Shown: in pieces, positions 23,381 through 29,764 of the stretch
How the letters are laid out: each line of letters starts with the position of its first letter
Numbering within the stretch: position 1 is the first letter of the stretch
Source: Defluviitaleaceae bacterium
Lineage (GTDB): Bacteria; Bacillota; Clostridia; Lachnospirales; WQUN01
Direction: 5' to 3'
NCBI GenBank assembly: GCA_009783525.1
Contig: WRDG01000002.1
Coordinates: forward strand, 1-29,764
DNA length: 29,764 nt
Program-made: the position numbers and the translations under genes
Notes under the pieces: generated by a model
Databases searched by the model: none
What the model was told of the DNA's origin: nothing
The model's input: only the letters and a program-made list of their open reading frames with translations

Positions 23381-24171
23381 TGTTTTTACGGCGCAAAGAA
23401 GCAAAGCTTGCTGCGAAAATCGACGGGCTGCTCGCGGGCGAGAGCATCCAAATGCCCGCGGGGCTGCTGGAAGAAAAAGTGTGGCAGGTTCTGCGCGCAC
23501 TGGAGCAGTCGGAGCAAAAAAACAAGGCCGAGCGCGAAAGCGTGCTCGGCTTGATAAGCGACATTTCGCACCAAATCAAAACGCCGCTCGCCTCGCTTAT
23601 TCTTCATTTGGATTTGGCCGGGGACGACCCGGCGTTTTTAATTGAATGTAAAAAGCAAACGGAAAAAATAAATAATTTGATCGACAATCTTTTAAAAATT
23701 GCGCGGCTTGAAACGGGATTTATTTCCGTGAACAAAATTTTTGCCGACCTCGCGCTGACGATACGCGAGGCGGTTCCTCCCGCTGAAAAAAACTGCGCGG
23801 TCGAACTGCGCCTGCCGGATACGTTGGCAATTATGCACGACCCCGTATGGACGCGGGAAGCCTTCGGCAACATTTTCGACAACGCATTCAAGTACACACA
23901 CAACGGCACAGTTACCGTTTCGCTGGAGCAGGGACCCATTTATACCCGCGCGGACATTTCCGACACGGGCATTGGCATCGCGCAGGAAGACCACGCAAAA
24001 ATTTTTGCGCGCTTCTACCGCGTGCGCGGCGCCGAAACACAGCGGACAGCCGGCACGGGTTTGGGTCTGACAATCGCCCGCGAAATAATGCGCCGGCAAG
24101 GCGGGAACATCACCGTCTCGTCCGAGTTGGGCAAGGGCAGCACATTCTCTTTATTCTTTCAAAACCGTTAG
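23380..24171 (+). CDS. soluble histidine kinase lacking a sensor/membrane domain
   Basis: The 263-residue kinase holds a HisKA box with His64 (I-S-D-I-S-H-Q-I-K-T-P-L). HATPase motifs are N-I-F-D-N-A-F-K-Y-T (164-173), D-T-G-I-G-I (195-200) and G-T-G-L-G-L (225-230). Before the His box lie only about 55 hydrophilic residues, predicted helical. No membrane segment or input domain exists, and the gene overlaps the regulator gene, so nothing seems lost by misplacing the start. Related intramembrane-sensing kinases of Bce modules have two short helices, which are missing here. Input may come through direct contact with the FtsX permease. Confidence 0.9.
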   Translation: MFLRRKEAKLAAKIDGLLAGESIQMPAGLLEEKVWQVLRALEQSEQKNKAERESVLGLISDISHQIKTPLASLILHLDLAGDDPAFLIECKKQTEKINNLIDNLLKIARLETGFISVNKIFADLALTIREAVPPAEKNCAVELRLPDTLAIMHDPVWTREAFGNIFDNAFKYTHNGTVTVSLEQGPIYTRADISDTGIGIAQEDHAKIFARFYRVRGAETQRTAGTGLGLTIAREIMRRQGGNITVSSELGKGSTFSLFFQNR

Positions 24172-24230
24172 GTTAATGTCATCGGGCCGTAAGGCAGCAG
24201 TGGTACGATTCGTTTGAAGGAGTGCTTTAA

Positions 24231-24896
24231 ATGGTCGTAAGAACCGAAAACCTAACGAAGATTTATAAAACGGGCGAAACAGAGGTGCGCGCTTTGGTAA
24301 GCGCGAACGTCACGATAAGCCGCGGCGAAGCGGTTGCCATCATAGGCGCTTCGGGCTCGGGAAAAAGTACGATGCTGCATCTCATGGGCGGGATCGACCG
24401 CCCGACGGACGGCAAAGTATTTATCGAAAACGAAGACATTTATTCGCACGGCGACGAAACGCTTGCGCTGCTGCGCCGCCGCCGCATCGGGTTCGTGTTT
24501 CAAATGTACAACCTCATGCCGCAGCTTACCGTGTACGAAAACGTCGTGCTGCCGCTCGGGCTGGACGGCCGCATCGTAGATAGACCGCGCGTCGAGGCGC
24601 TGCTTGAGTCATTGGGCTTGGCGGAAAAGCATAAGAGCCTGCCCAACCGGCTTTCGGGCGGGCAGCAGCAGCGCGTGGCAATCGCAAGGGCGCTGGTTAC
24701 GCAGCCCGCGATACTTTTGGCGGACGAGCCGACGGGCAATCTCGATTCCAAAACGGGCGCGGATGTGCTTAACCTGCTCCGCTCTACGGCGCAAAGGCTC
24801 GGGCAGACGATGGCCGTCATCACCCACGACGAAAAAGTGGCGCAGTTTTGCGACCGCGTTTTGCGCATCGAAGACGGCGCCGTAAGGGAGGGCTGA
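24231..24896 (+). CDS. ABC transporter ATPase (MacB/LolD/BceA type)
   Basis: The 221-residue ATPase has Walker A G-A-S-G-S-G-K-S-T (39-47), the Q loop F-Q-M-Y-N-L-M-P, signature L-S-G-G-Q-Q-Q-R (141-148), Walker B I-L-L-A-D-E-P-T-G-N-L-D (161-172) and switch His199. The Y-N-L-M-P and T-G-N-L-D wording is typical of mechanotransmission ABC proteins paired with FtsX permeases. AAGGAG precedes the ATG. The permease gene follows after three bases. Confidence 0.94.
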   Translation: MVVRTENLTKIYKTGETEVRALVSANVTISRGEAVAIIGASGSGKSTMLHLMGGIDRPTDGKVFIENEDIYSHGDETLALLRRRRIGFVFQMYNLMPQLTVYENVVLPLGLDGRIVDRPRVEALLESLGLAEKHKSLPNRLSGGQQQRVAIARALVTQPAILLADEPTGNLDSKTGADVLNLLRSTAQRLGQTMAVITHDEKVAQFCDRVLRIEDGAVREG

Positions 24897-24899
24897 CAT

Positions 24900-27344
24900 A
24901 TGAAGCTGTCGGCTCTCGCGAAAAAAAATTTTACGCAAAGCAAAAGCATCATATTTATGATTGCGCTCGCGTCCATGCTTGTCTGCTGCGTGCTTAACCT
25001 CGGCATAAGCGCGCAGATTAGCATTGTCGAAAACATATTGGAATTTACCGGCGACAACCAGGTCAAGTACAAAAACCTGACGGAAGACGAGATAAGCCGC
25101 ATCTCCAACCGGAGCGAGGTCGCGCTTGCCGACGTGCATTATTACGTCGAAGGTTTCGCCGTTGCGGCGGCGGATGCAAGCGCGTCAATCGAAATGATTT
25201 ATTCTTCGGAGCTCGGCAATGTCGCAAATTTCCGCATAACAAACGGGCGCGGCGCCCGCGCGGTAAACGAGGCAGTCATATCGCCGCACCTCGCTGTTCT
25301 GTTGGGCGTCGAGCCGAAGGTCGGCGAAGAATTTGAAGCCGTCTATTATTTATTCGACGAAGACGGGAACGCTATGGAAATTGAAACGCTGCGCTTCGTC
25401 GTTTCCGGCGTGCTGCAGGAGCAGCGGATGTACGCGGCGATGAACATATACCATATTTACGTTTCAAAATCTTTTGCAGAACGTCACGAACATCATGCCG
25501 TCCTGTTCCTGCGCTTTAACAATCGGACTGAGCCGCGCGCCGCCTCGCAGCGCATCGCCGACGAGTTTGGCATCGCGCCCGAGGACACGGCGCTTAACGA
25601 GGACTACCTGCGCGCAAATTTGAACGACCCCACCGTAATTATTTTTGCCTCCGCAGTTTCTGCCATTCTTTTGGCGGCGGGCGCGCTGGTCATTTACAAC
25701 GCCTACAGCCTCGCCATCGTTCGCAAGGTACATCAATACGGGCTTCTGACAGTTATCGGCGCGTCGAAGCGCCAAATAAAACGCTGTTTATATTTGGAAG
25801 CCCTTTTTTGCGCGGGCGTCGGCTTGCCGCTCGGACTGCTTGCGGGCACGCTGTTTGGGTTCGCCGGTATGGAAGCTTTAAACGGAATCTCCGGCATACC
25901 CATGCCTTACGTTGTAACGCCGCTTGCGTTCGCCGCTTCCGCGCTTGTCGTTTTGATAATGACATGGCTCGGCGTCACAGGCCCGGCCCGCAAGGCTTCG
26001 CTTATCGCGCCCGTCGAAGCCGTACGTTTTATTGAAACGGAAGAACAGCTTTATAAACGCAGGGCAATCGAAAACATCACGCTCAACGCGCTCGTAAAAA
26101 TTAACATGTCGCGCTCAAAAAAACGGCTCGCCGGCACGGTTTTGTCGCTGTCGTTAAGCGGCGTTCTTTTCTTAAGTTTTTCGTCCGTCGCATTTTCTAT
26201 GCGCGGCAGCGCGGGGAACCTTGTCGCGCAGAGCATAGCGGGCGACATTGTTATAACCGCAGGCGAGTTCGGAACAATATCCAACCCTCATTCGATAACT
26301 CCCGGCTTGACCGAAGCAATAAGCGAGCTCGACGGCGTCGAAAGTGCCGCCGCGTTCGCCGTGCAGTATTTTGCGGACTGCATTGAATACAACGGAGAGA
26401 CGTTTACTACAAACGGACAAAAGGCCGCGGGTGTAAGCGCGGACATAATGCGTTCAATTTTAAATAAGGTTTACGACGGTAATCCGACGCTTGACGACTT
26501 TGACGATCCTATAAACGTAATCGCGGAAATACCGAGCGTACGCACGATGGATTTTTACGAGCGCAGCAACCCGGAATATATAGAAAAAATAAACAGGCAC
26601 AGTGTCGGCGCAAAAATCACGCTCGATTTGCTTACTGTTTCGGACGGGAACTGGGAGATGGGCGAAACGGTTACGCTGCGGATCGTCGGGCTCGTCCGCG
26701 CGGACGATATACCGCCATATGTTATGTACGATTCGTATCTGCCAAAATTTTATCTGCCGCAAAAAAGCTTCGAGGCAAACGGTTGGGAATCAAATTACGA
26801 GCGCCTGATCCTAACGGTCGGCGAAAGCGGCGGCGGCGAAACGCTCCGCGCCGTCGAAGCCCTGTGCGCGCCCGCGCCCGAATTAGCCGTTCAATCCTTT
26901 GCGGCGTACAGGGACGAATTGGTGCGTCAAATGACGGGTGTGATCATAATCGTTACGCTCATGCTCGGCGTGGTCGCGCTTAACGGCGTAATGAATCTCG
27001 TCGGCACGACATACATGGGGATCGAACGGCGCAAACGCGAGCTCGGCACATTAATGGCGGTGGGCATGAGCCGAAAGGCCGTCGGAAAATTATTAACGCG
27101 CGAAGGCATATGGATTTCGGCAATTTGCTCGCTTATATCCGCAGCGGGCGGGCTCGGCGCCGGCTTCGGGCTCTGCCGCCTCATGTACGGCGCGGGCGCC
27201 GATTACCTTGAGTTTATTTTTCCGCTTCTGCCGCTCGCCGCGCTGCTTCTTGTGACAGGGACAGTGCCCTGCGCAGTGTCGATGCTCGCGGCAAAAAAAT
27301 TAAAAAGCTCGACAATCGTCGAGCTGCTGGGCAATTCCGTTTAA
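24900..27344 (+). CDS. FtsX-family ABC permease with two modules
   Basis: The 814-residue permease has a first membrane helix (about 15-36) followed by an extracytoplasmic domain (about 40-240). Three helices (about 247-270, 297-320 and 335-355) form the first FtsX unit, with V-H-Q-Y-G-L-L-T-V-I-G-A-S in the cytoplasmic loop. The pattern then repeats: a helix at about 408-428, a second outer domain to about 675, and three helices in the last 130 residues with K-R-E-L-G-T-L-M-A-V-G-M-S. That gives eight helices in total. Such proteins use ATP to do work on peptides, lipids or drugs at the outer membrane face. With the kinase and regulator it forms a detoxification- or signalling-type module. 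Confidence 0.9.
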   Translation: MKLSALAKKNFTQSKSIIFMIALASMLVCCVLNLGISAQISIVENILEFTGDNQVKYKNLTEDEISRISNRSEVALADVHYYVEGFAVAAADASASIEMIYSSELGNVANFRITNGRGARAVNEAVISPHLAVLLGVEPKVGEEFEAVYYLFDEDGNAMEIETLRFVVSGVLQEQRMYAAMNIYHIYVSKSFAERHEHHAVLFLRFNNRTEPRAASQRIADEFGIAPEDTALNEDYLRANLNDPTVIIFASAVSAILLAAGALVIYNAYSLAIVRKVHQYGLLTVIGASKRQIKRCLYLEALFCAGVGLPLGLLAGTLFGFAGMEALNGISGIPMPYVVTPLAFAASALVVLIMTWLGVTGPARKASLIAPVEAVRFIETEEQLYKRRAIENITLNALVKINMSRSKKRLAGTVLSLSLSGVLFLSFSSVAFSMRGSAGNLVAQSIAGDIVITAGEFGTISNPHSITPGLTEAISELDGVESAAAFAVQYFADCIEYNGETFTTNGQKAAGVSADIMRSILNKVYDGNPTLDDFDDPINVIAEIPSVRTMDFYERSNPEYIEKINRHSVGAKITLDLLTVSDGNWEMGETVTLRIVGLVRADDIPPYVMYDSYLPKFYLPQKSFEANGWESNYERLILTVGESGGGETLRAVEALCAPAPELAVQSFAAYRDELVRQMTGVIIIVTLMLGVVALNGVMNLVGTTYMGIERRKRELGTLMAVGMSRKAVGKLLTREGIWISAICSLISAAGGLGAGFGLCRLMYGAGADYLEFIFPLLPLAALLLVTGTVPCAVSMLAAKKLKSSTIVELLGNSV

Positions 27345-27349
27345 TATAA

Positions 27350-27390
27350 TTTTTGCCGCCTCTTCGGCCGTGCAAAAAAAATTTTTTTTT
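27350..27390. terminator. terminator between convergent permease and methyltransferase genes
   Basis: TTTTTGC (27350-27356) pairs with GCAAAAA (27372-27378) around an inner GC-rich loop that can form a short GCCG/CGGC stem. A run of nine T residues follows on the plus strand. It lies just after the permease stop. Confidence 0.5.
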
Positions 27391-27434
27391 AACGAAAACA
27401 AACAAAAAAATTGCTGTAGATAATTACGAAACCG

Positions 27435-28277
27435 TCACGCGAAATTGCGGCGCACAACATAAATAATATTCATCCCGCAGTCGAGGGTGCCGGGCAGCTT
27501 GGTAAACTCGATTTCTTTTTCAATAAGCAGCTCCCACATTTCTTTGTCGCCGCGGGCGTTTTCTATCGCGGCATCGCCCGCCTGGGTGTACAGGCCCGCG
27601 GAGCTTCTTTCCAACACCGTCACCGGAAACGCGGCAAACAGATCGTCAAGCTCCGCGCTTTTCATCATGTGTACATAGTGCTTGCTTTCTACGGGATAAT
27701 GCTCTTCGTCCTGCACGCCGGTTTCCATCACCCAGCGCGTGGCTTCTATGCCGAACAGATTTTTTTCTTGGACGACGCCGTTCAAAAAATAAAGCGAAGA
27801 CCCGATCAGGCTCATGGCCCCCGCTATCAAAACGCCGCCGGGCGCAAGCACGCGCAGCAGCTCCGCCACGCCGTCCTTTTCTCTGTCCAAAAGATAGTTT
27901 ATCGCGCCGCCGATGCAAACCACGCAGTCGAAGGAAGCGTCCGCAAAAATTTTCATGTCCAGCATGTCCAAAACATGAAAGCCCTTTATTTTTTCATACA
28001 GCGAAAGCTCGCGCATTTTATTTTTGTTGAACTCGATCTGATGGCTTGAGATGTCCGCGACGGTAAGCTCGGCGCACATATTTGCAATGTCTTTTGTGAA
28101 CCTGCCCGACCCCGCGCCCACTTCCAAAACCCTGTCGGCCTTTTTTATGTGCCGATTTAAAATATCGAGATGCACATGGTAAAGAAGCTCGCCGTGGCCG
28201 TCGCGTGTTAGGCGCGTCCATTCGCGGTCGCCGTAATTATTGTAGCGGTCACGCGGTATGTTTGGGTTGTAGGGCAT
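27435..28277 (-). CDS. class I SAM-dependent methyltransferase
   Basis: The 280-residue protein has motif I V-L-E-V-G-A-G-S-G-R-F (50-60), the acidic residue Asp75 in V-A-D-I-S, then F-D-C-V-V-C-I-G-G-A (motif II) and V-L-A-P-G-G-V-L-I-A-G (motif III). The N-terminus is Asn/Arg/Tyr-rich with Y-N-N-Y-G-D-R-E-W. The acceptor is unknown. The ATG has AAAGGAG seven bases upstream. It stands alone between a convergent permease and a same-strand small gene. Confidence 0.88.
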   Translation of the reverse strand: MPYNPNIPRDRYNNYGDREWTRLTRDGHGELLYHVHLDILNRHIKKADRVLEVGAGSGRFTKDIANMCAELTVADISSHQIEFNKNKMRELSLYEKIKGFHVLDMLDMKIFADASFDCVVCIGGAINYLLDREKDGVAELLRVLAPGGVLIAGAMSLIGSSLYFLNGVVQEKNLFGIEATRWVMETGVQDEEHYPVESKHYVHMMKSAELDDLFAAFPVTVLERSSAGLYTQAGDAAIENARGDKEMWELLIEKEIEFTKLPGTLDCGMNIIYVVRRNFA

Positions 28278-28432
28278 ATTTTTGTCTCCTTTGGATAATT
28301 ATTGCTCCGGCAAAAAAATATCGCATACGTCTCTTGCTATATTTAAGTGCCGGAATAATATTTTTTTTGCGCCCGTCCGTCACGAGCGCGGCATTTTTGG
28401 TATACCGCAAATACTAACTTTATAAAAAAAAT

Positions 28433-28999
28433 TTATGTGCCGCATTTCAGCCTGCAATAAATATCAATCAATGCCATGATACATTCCGCTTCTTCGCGGC
28501 CGGGGTTTACGAAGGGCATTGCAACAAATTTGCAACGGCCTGTCAATTCCGCTCCCCAAAAAATTATTGTAATGCCCGGCGCGCATTTCGCCTTGTTGCC
28601 GCAGCAAATGCACGCGCGGACTTTAGAAAGCGCGATGCTTTTCATTTTTTCGTTTGAAATAAATTTTTCATATCCGATTGACGCAATTATGTTAACGCCG
28701 CCGGCATCAATCGCGGGCATTTCTTCGACGCACGAAACATGCGGGTAAACAACCCAACCGCCGTTTGACAAGCCGTCCGCTTTTTGCTCGGCCTGCATTT
28801 TGCTGTGCGGGATCGTGTCCGCGCCCGTCTTTATGTAACAAATTGCAACGCCATTTTTAACGGCCTTCCATGTGTCCGTGTTAGTGTTGACGAGATTTAT
28901 TTTGCCGCATTTTAAATACGCGGCGAAATCCAACGCTGCGTTTTTATTTTCGCCGTCGAGTTTTTCGGCGATTGTTTCTTCAAATTTTTACTTCGGCAT
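28433..28999 (-). pseudogene. small Cys-containing protein gene with in-frame stop at codon 4
   Basis: A perfect GGAGG (29010-29006) precedes ATG at 28999 by six bases, but the frame reads M-P-K-stop (TAA at 28990-28988). It then continues in the same frame K-F-E-E-T-I-A-E-K-L-D-G-E-N-K-N-A-A-L-D-F-A-A-Y-L with no further stop to 28433. The stretch after the stop looks like a genuine N-terminus, so a point mutation of a sense codon (for example AAA) is likely. Without the stop the product would be about 188 residues; a TTG at 28933 could restart a 166-residue form. The C-terminal part has C-I-C-C-G-x4-C-A-P-G and later C-K-F and C-I-M, resembling small uncharacterised clostridial proteins with a Cys cluster. 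Its function is unknown. Confidence 0.55.
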
Positions 29000-29073
29000 A
29001 AAAATCCTCCGTCAATTTTGTTTGTCATTTTTTATTTAATGCCGTTGGCTGCCCGCGGATATTGCATACATTC

Positions 29074-29274
29074 GTGCGGACGACCGGGAAGAAAGGAACC
29101 GCGAAGCGGTTCCTGTGTGCGGCCGTACCTGCATTGTCAGGCATTATCTCATCGGCCGCAACGGGTACGGCCATATTTGTTGGTGTGTACTGCGTGCGTC
29201 CGTGAAGCACCCCAACAGAATTGTAGGGACGGTCGCAACGGCAATCCGCGGACGACCGAGTCGGTCGTCCCAAC
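29074..29274. repeat. palindromic intergenic repeat cluster (MITE/REP-like)
   Basis: The cluster contains GGAACCGC-GAA-GCGGTTCC (29095-29113), the pair GGCCGTACC/GGTACGGCC (29121-29129 with 29164-29172) and GGACGACCG-AGT-CGGTCGTCC (29250-29270). The word GCGGACGACCG occurs twice, near 29076 and 29248. TTGTAGGGACGG at 29221 resembles the ends of dispersed intergenic repeats in many bacterial genomes. No transposase is present; a non-autonomous element or a REP-like structure is inferred. Confidence 0.55.
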
Positions 29275-29511
29275 AAAATAAACATAACCCCGCTACACGA
29301 TATTTAAAATTCAAATATTATTAGGCACGGTTTGATCGGGAAACTGTAAACATGTAATTTGTCTGCGCTTACTGCGGCGCGGAGGTAAAAAATTGACCAA
29401 TAGGTGCTATCGGAACATTGCCCTCTTGATTGCACTCGTTTCTTACGGACAATTTGCCCGTCGAAAAAATAACGATTGGCTTTACGGCAAACGAAATATT
29501 GTCACTATAAA

Positions 29512-29612
29512 AAATGCGTCCGCGACGGATGCTTGCTTGTGAAGCAATCAATCATTTGCTTAAATCATTTGATTGCTTCGTCGCTATGCTCTTTGCAATG
29601 ACTATTCGGAGC
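29512..29612. repeat. dispersed-type intergenic repeat with hairpin
   Basis: GAAGCAATCAA (29541-29551) pairs with TTGATTGCTTC (29569-29579). The following TCGTCGCTATGCTCTTTGCA resembles a repeat wording (cgtcgctacgctcctcgcaatgac) that I recall from intergenic regions of many bacteria. It lies just upstream of the last gene. Confidence 0.5.
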
Positions 29613-29663
29613 AACTCGGCGGACTTATTAAAACGATGCATTAACATGGAGGAATAATAAAAA

Positions 29664-29764
29664 ATGCAAATAGTTGATTTTACCGCCGCGCATATCGAAC
29701 AGGCGGCGCATATCGCAAAGCAAAACTACGAAGAAGAACGCAAATTCATCCCCGCATTGCCGCC
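29664..29764 (+). CDS. GNAT-like acetyltransferase, N-terminal fragment (cut by window end)
   Basis: An ATG with GGAGG eleven bases upstream opens a frame that reads M-Q-I-V-D-F-T-A-A-H-I-E-Q-A-A-H-I-A and continues to N-Y-E-E-E-R-K, still open at the window edge. This start matches a group of GNAT acetyltransferases whose N-terminus has the form 'I-x-D-F-x-x-x-H-I-x-x-A-x-x-I-A-x-x-N-Y-x-x-E-R'. Only about 33 residues are visible, and the acetyl-CoA loop lies outside the window. Confidence 0.65.
   Translation, partial: MQIVDFTAAHIEQAAHIAKQNYEEERKFIPALP

Larger units (their letters stand above)
29011..29663. other. intergenic region of about 650 bases without a credible gene
   Basis: Open frames here are short, lack ribosome binding sites and run through palindromic repeats on both strands. 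The stretch holds three strong hairpins (29095-29113, 29121-29172, 29250-29270), a repeat-like hairpin near 29541-29612, and an unremarkable AT-rich part (29275-29510). I see no tRNA or known structured RNA. Confidence 0.6.

Noticed and set aside
24172..24230. Possible regulatory RNA between the soluble kinase and ABC ATPase genes
   Set aside because: No stable hairpin or known motif beyond a normal AAGGAG site was found in the 59 bases.
28305..28369. Loose inverted repeat TCCGGCA/TGCCGGA followed by T residues between minus-strand genes
   Set aside because: The loop of over 30 bases is too long for a convincing terminator, and no gene ends toward it on the plus strand.
29025..29285. Open frames on both strands within the palindromic cluster
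   Set aside because: They read through inverted repeats, lack ribosome binding sites, and look like frames created by an intergenic repeat.

Overview
The window looks like a chromosomal segment of a Gram-positive bacterium of the Bacillota, probably a clostridial lineage. Supporting signs are the rqcP-divIC gene pair, an SLH-domain exoprotein, copper-amine-oxidase-type 'stalk' domains on secreted proteins, lipobox lipoproteins, a two-component/ABC exporter module of the Bacillota type, and strong AGGAGG-like ribosome binding sites. Coding sequence is fairly GC-rich but broken by many A/T homopolymers, because Lys, Phe and Asn favour AAA, TTT and AAT. No rRNA, CRISPR array, transposase or phage gene was seen. 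One tRNA is present.

Layout. (1) 1-5000, mostly minus strand: a GNAT acetyltransferase and a secreted beta-propeller protein form one unit. RqcP and DivIC follow, then a tRNA-Glu(CTC) with its own promoter and terminator. A BspA-type leucine-rich-repeat gene starts directly behind that terminator, and a small Cys-rich frame that appears frameshifted lies beyond it. (2) 5000-11300: an SLH protein faces a convergent UDP-GlcNAc 2-epimerase, a plausible link because SLH domains dock on ManNAc-containing wall polymers. A Gfo/Idh/MocA dehydrogenase, a sugar-phosphate-isomerase-like TIM barrel and a methyltransferase run on the plus strand. A GyrI-like effector-binding protein lies opposite. (3) 11400-17500: one probable transcription unit runs from a consensus promoter to a strong terminator. 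It holds an orphan solute-binding lipoprotein, a 990-residue hybrid histidine kinase, an APH-type kinase and a small protein. No ABC permease is present, so the binding protein may serve the kinase as a sensor. (4) 17527-22533: a phosphate (Pst) operon with five genes. The first encodes a divergent PstS-like lipoprotein carrying an unusual acidic/tryptophan heptad insertion. The second encodes PstS fused to an N-terminal stalk domain. pstC, pstA and pstB follow with overlapping or near-abutting junctions. No phoU is present. (5) 22600-27400: an OmpR-type regulator, a soluble histidine kinase without membrane segments, an ABC ATPase and a large two-module FtsX permease. (6) 27400-29764: a minus-strand methyltransferase, a small Cys-containing gene with an in-frame stop at codon 4, about 650 bases of palindromic intergenic repeats, and the start of a GNAT acetyltransferase cut by the window end.

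The most unusual item is the Trp-heptad insertion in the first pst gene. Eight Trp residues spaced 4-3-4-3-4-3-3 sit in an almost purely acidic background, where ordinary PstS proteins carry the conserved G-x-I-T-N-W segment. All functional calls come from reading motifs in the sequence; no database search was run.
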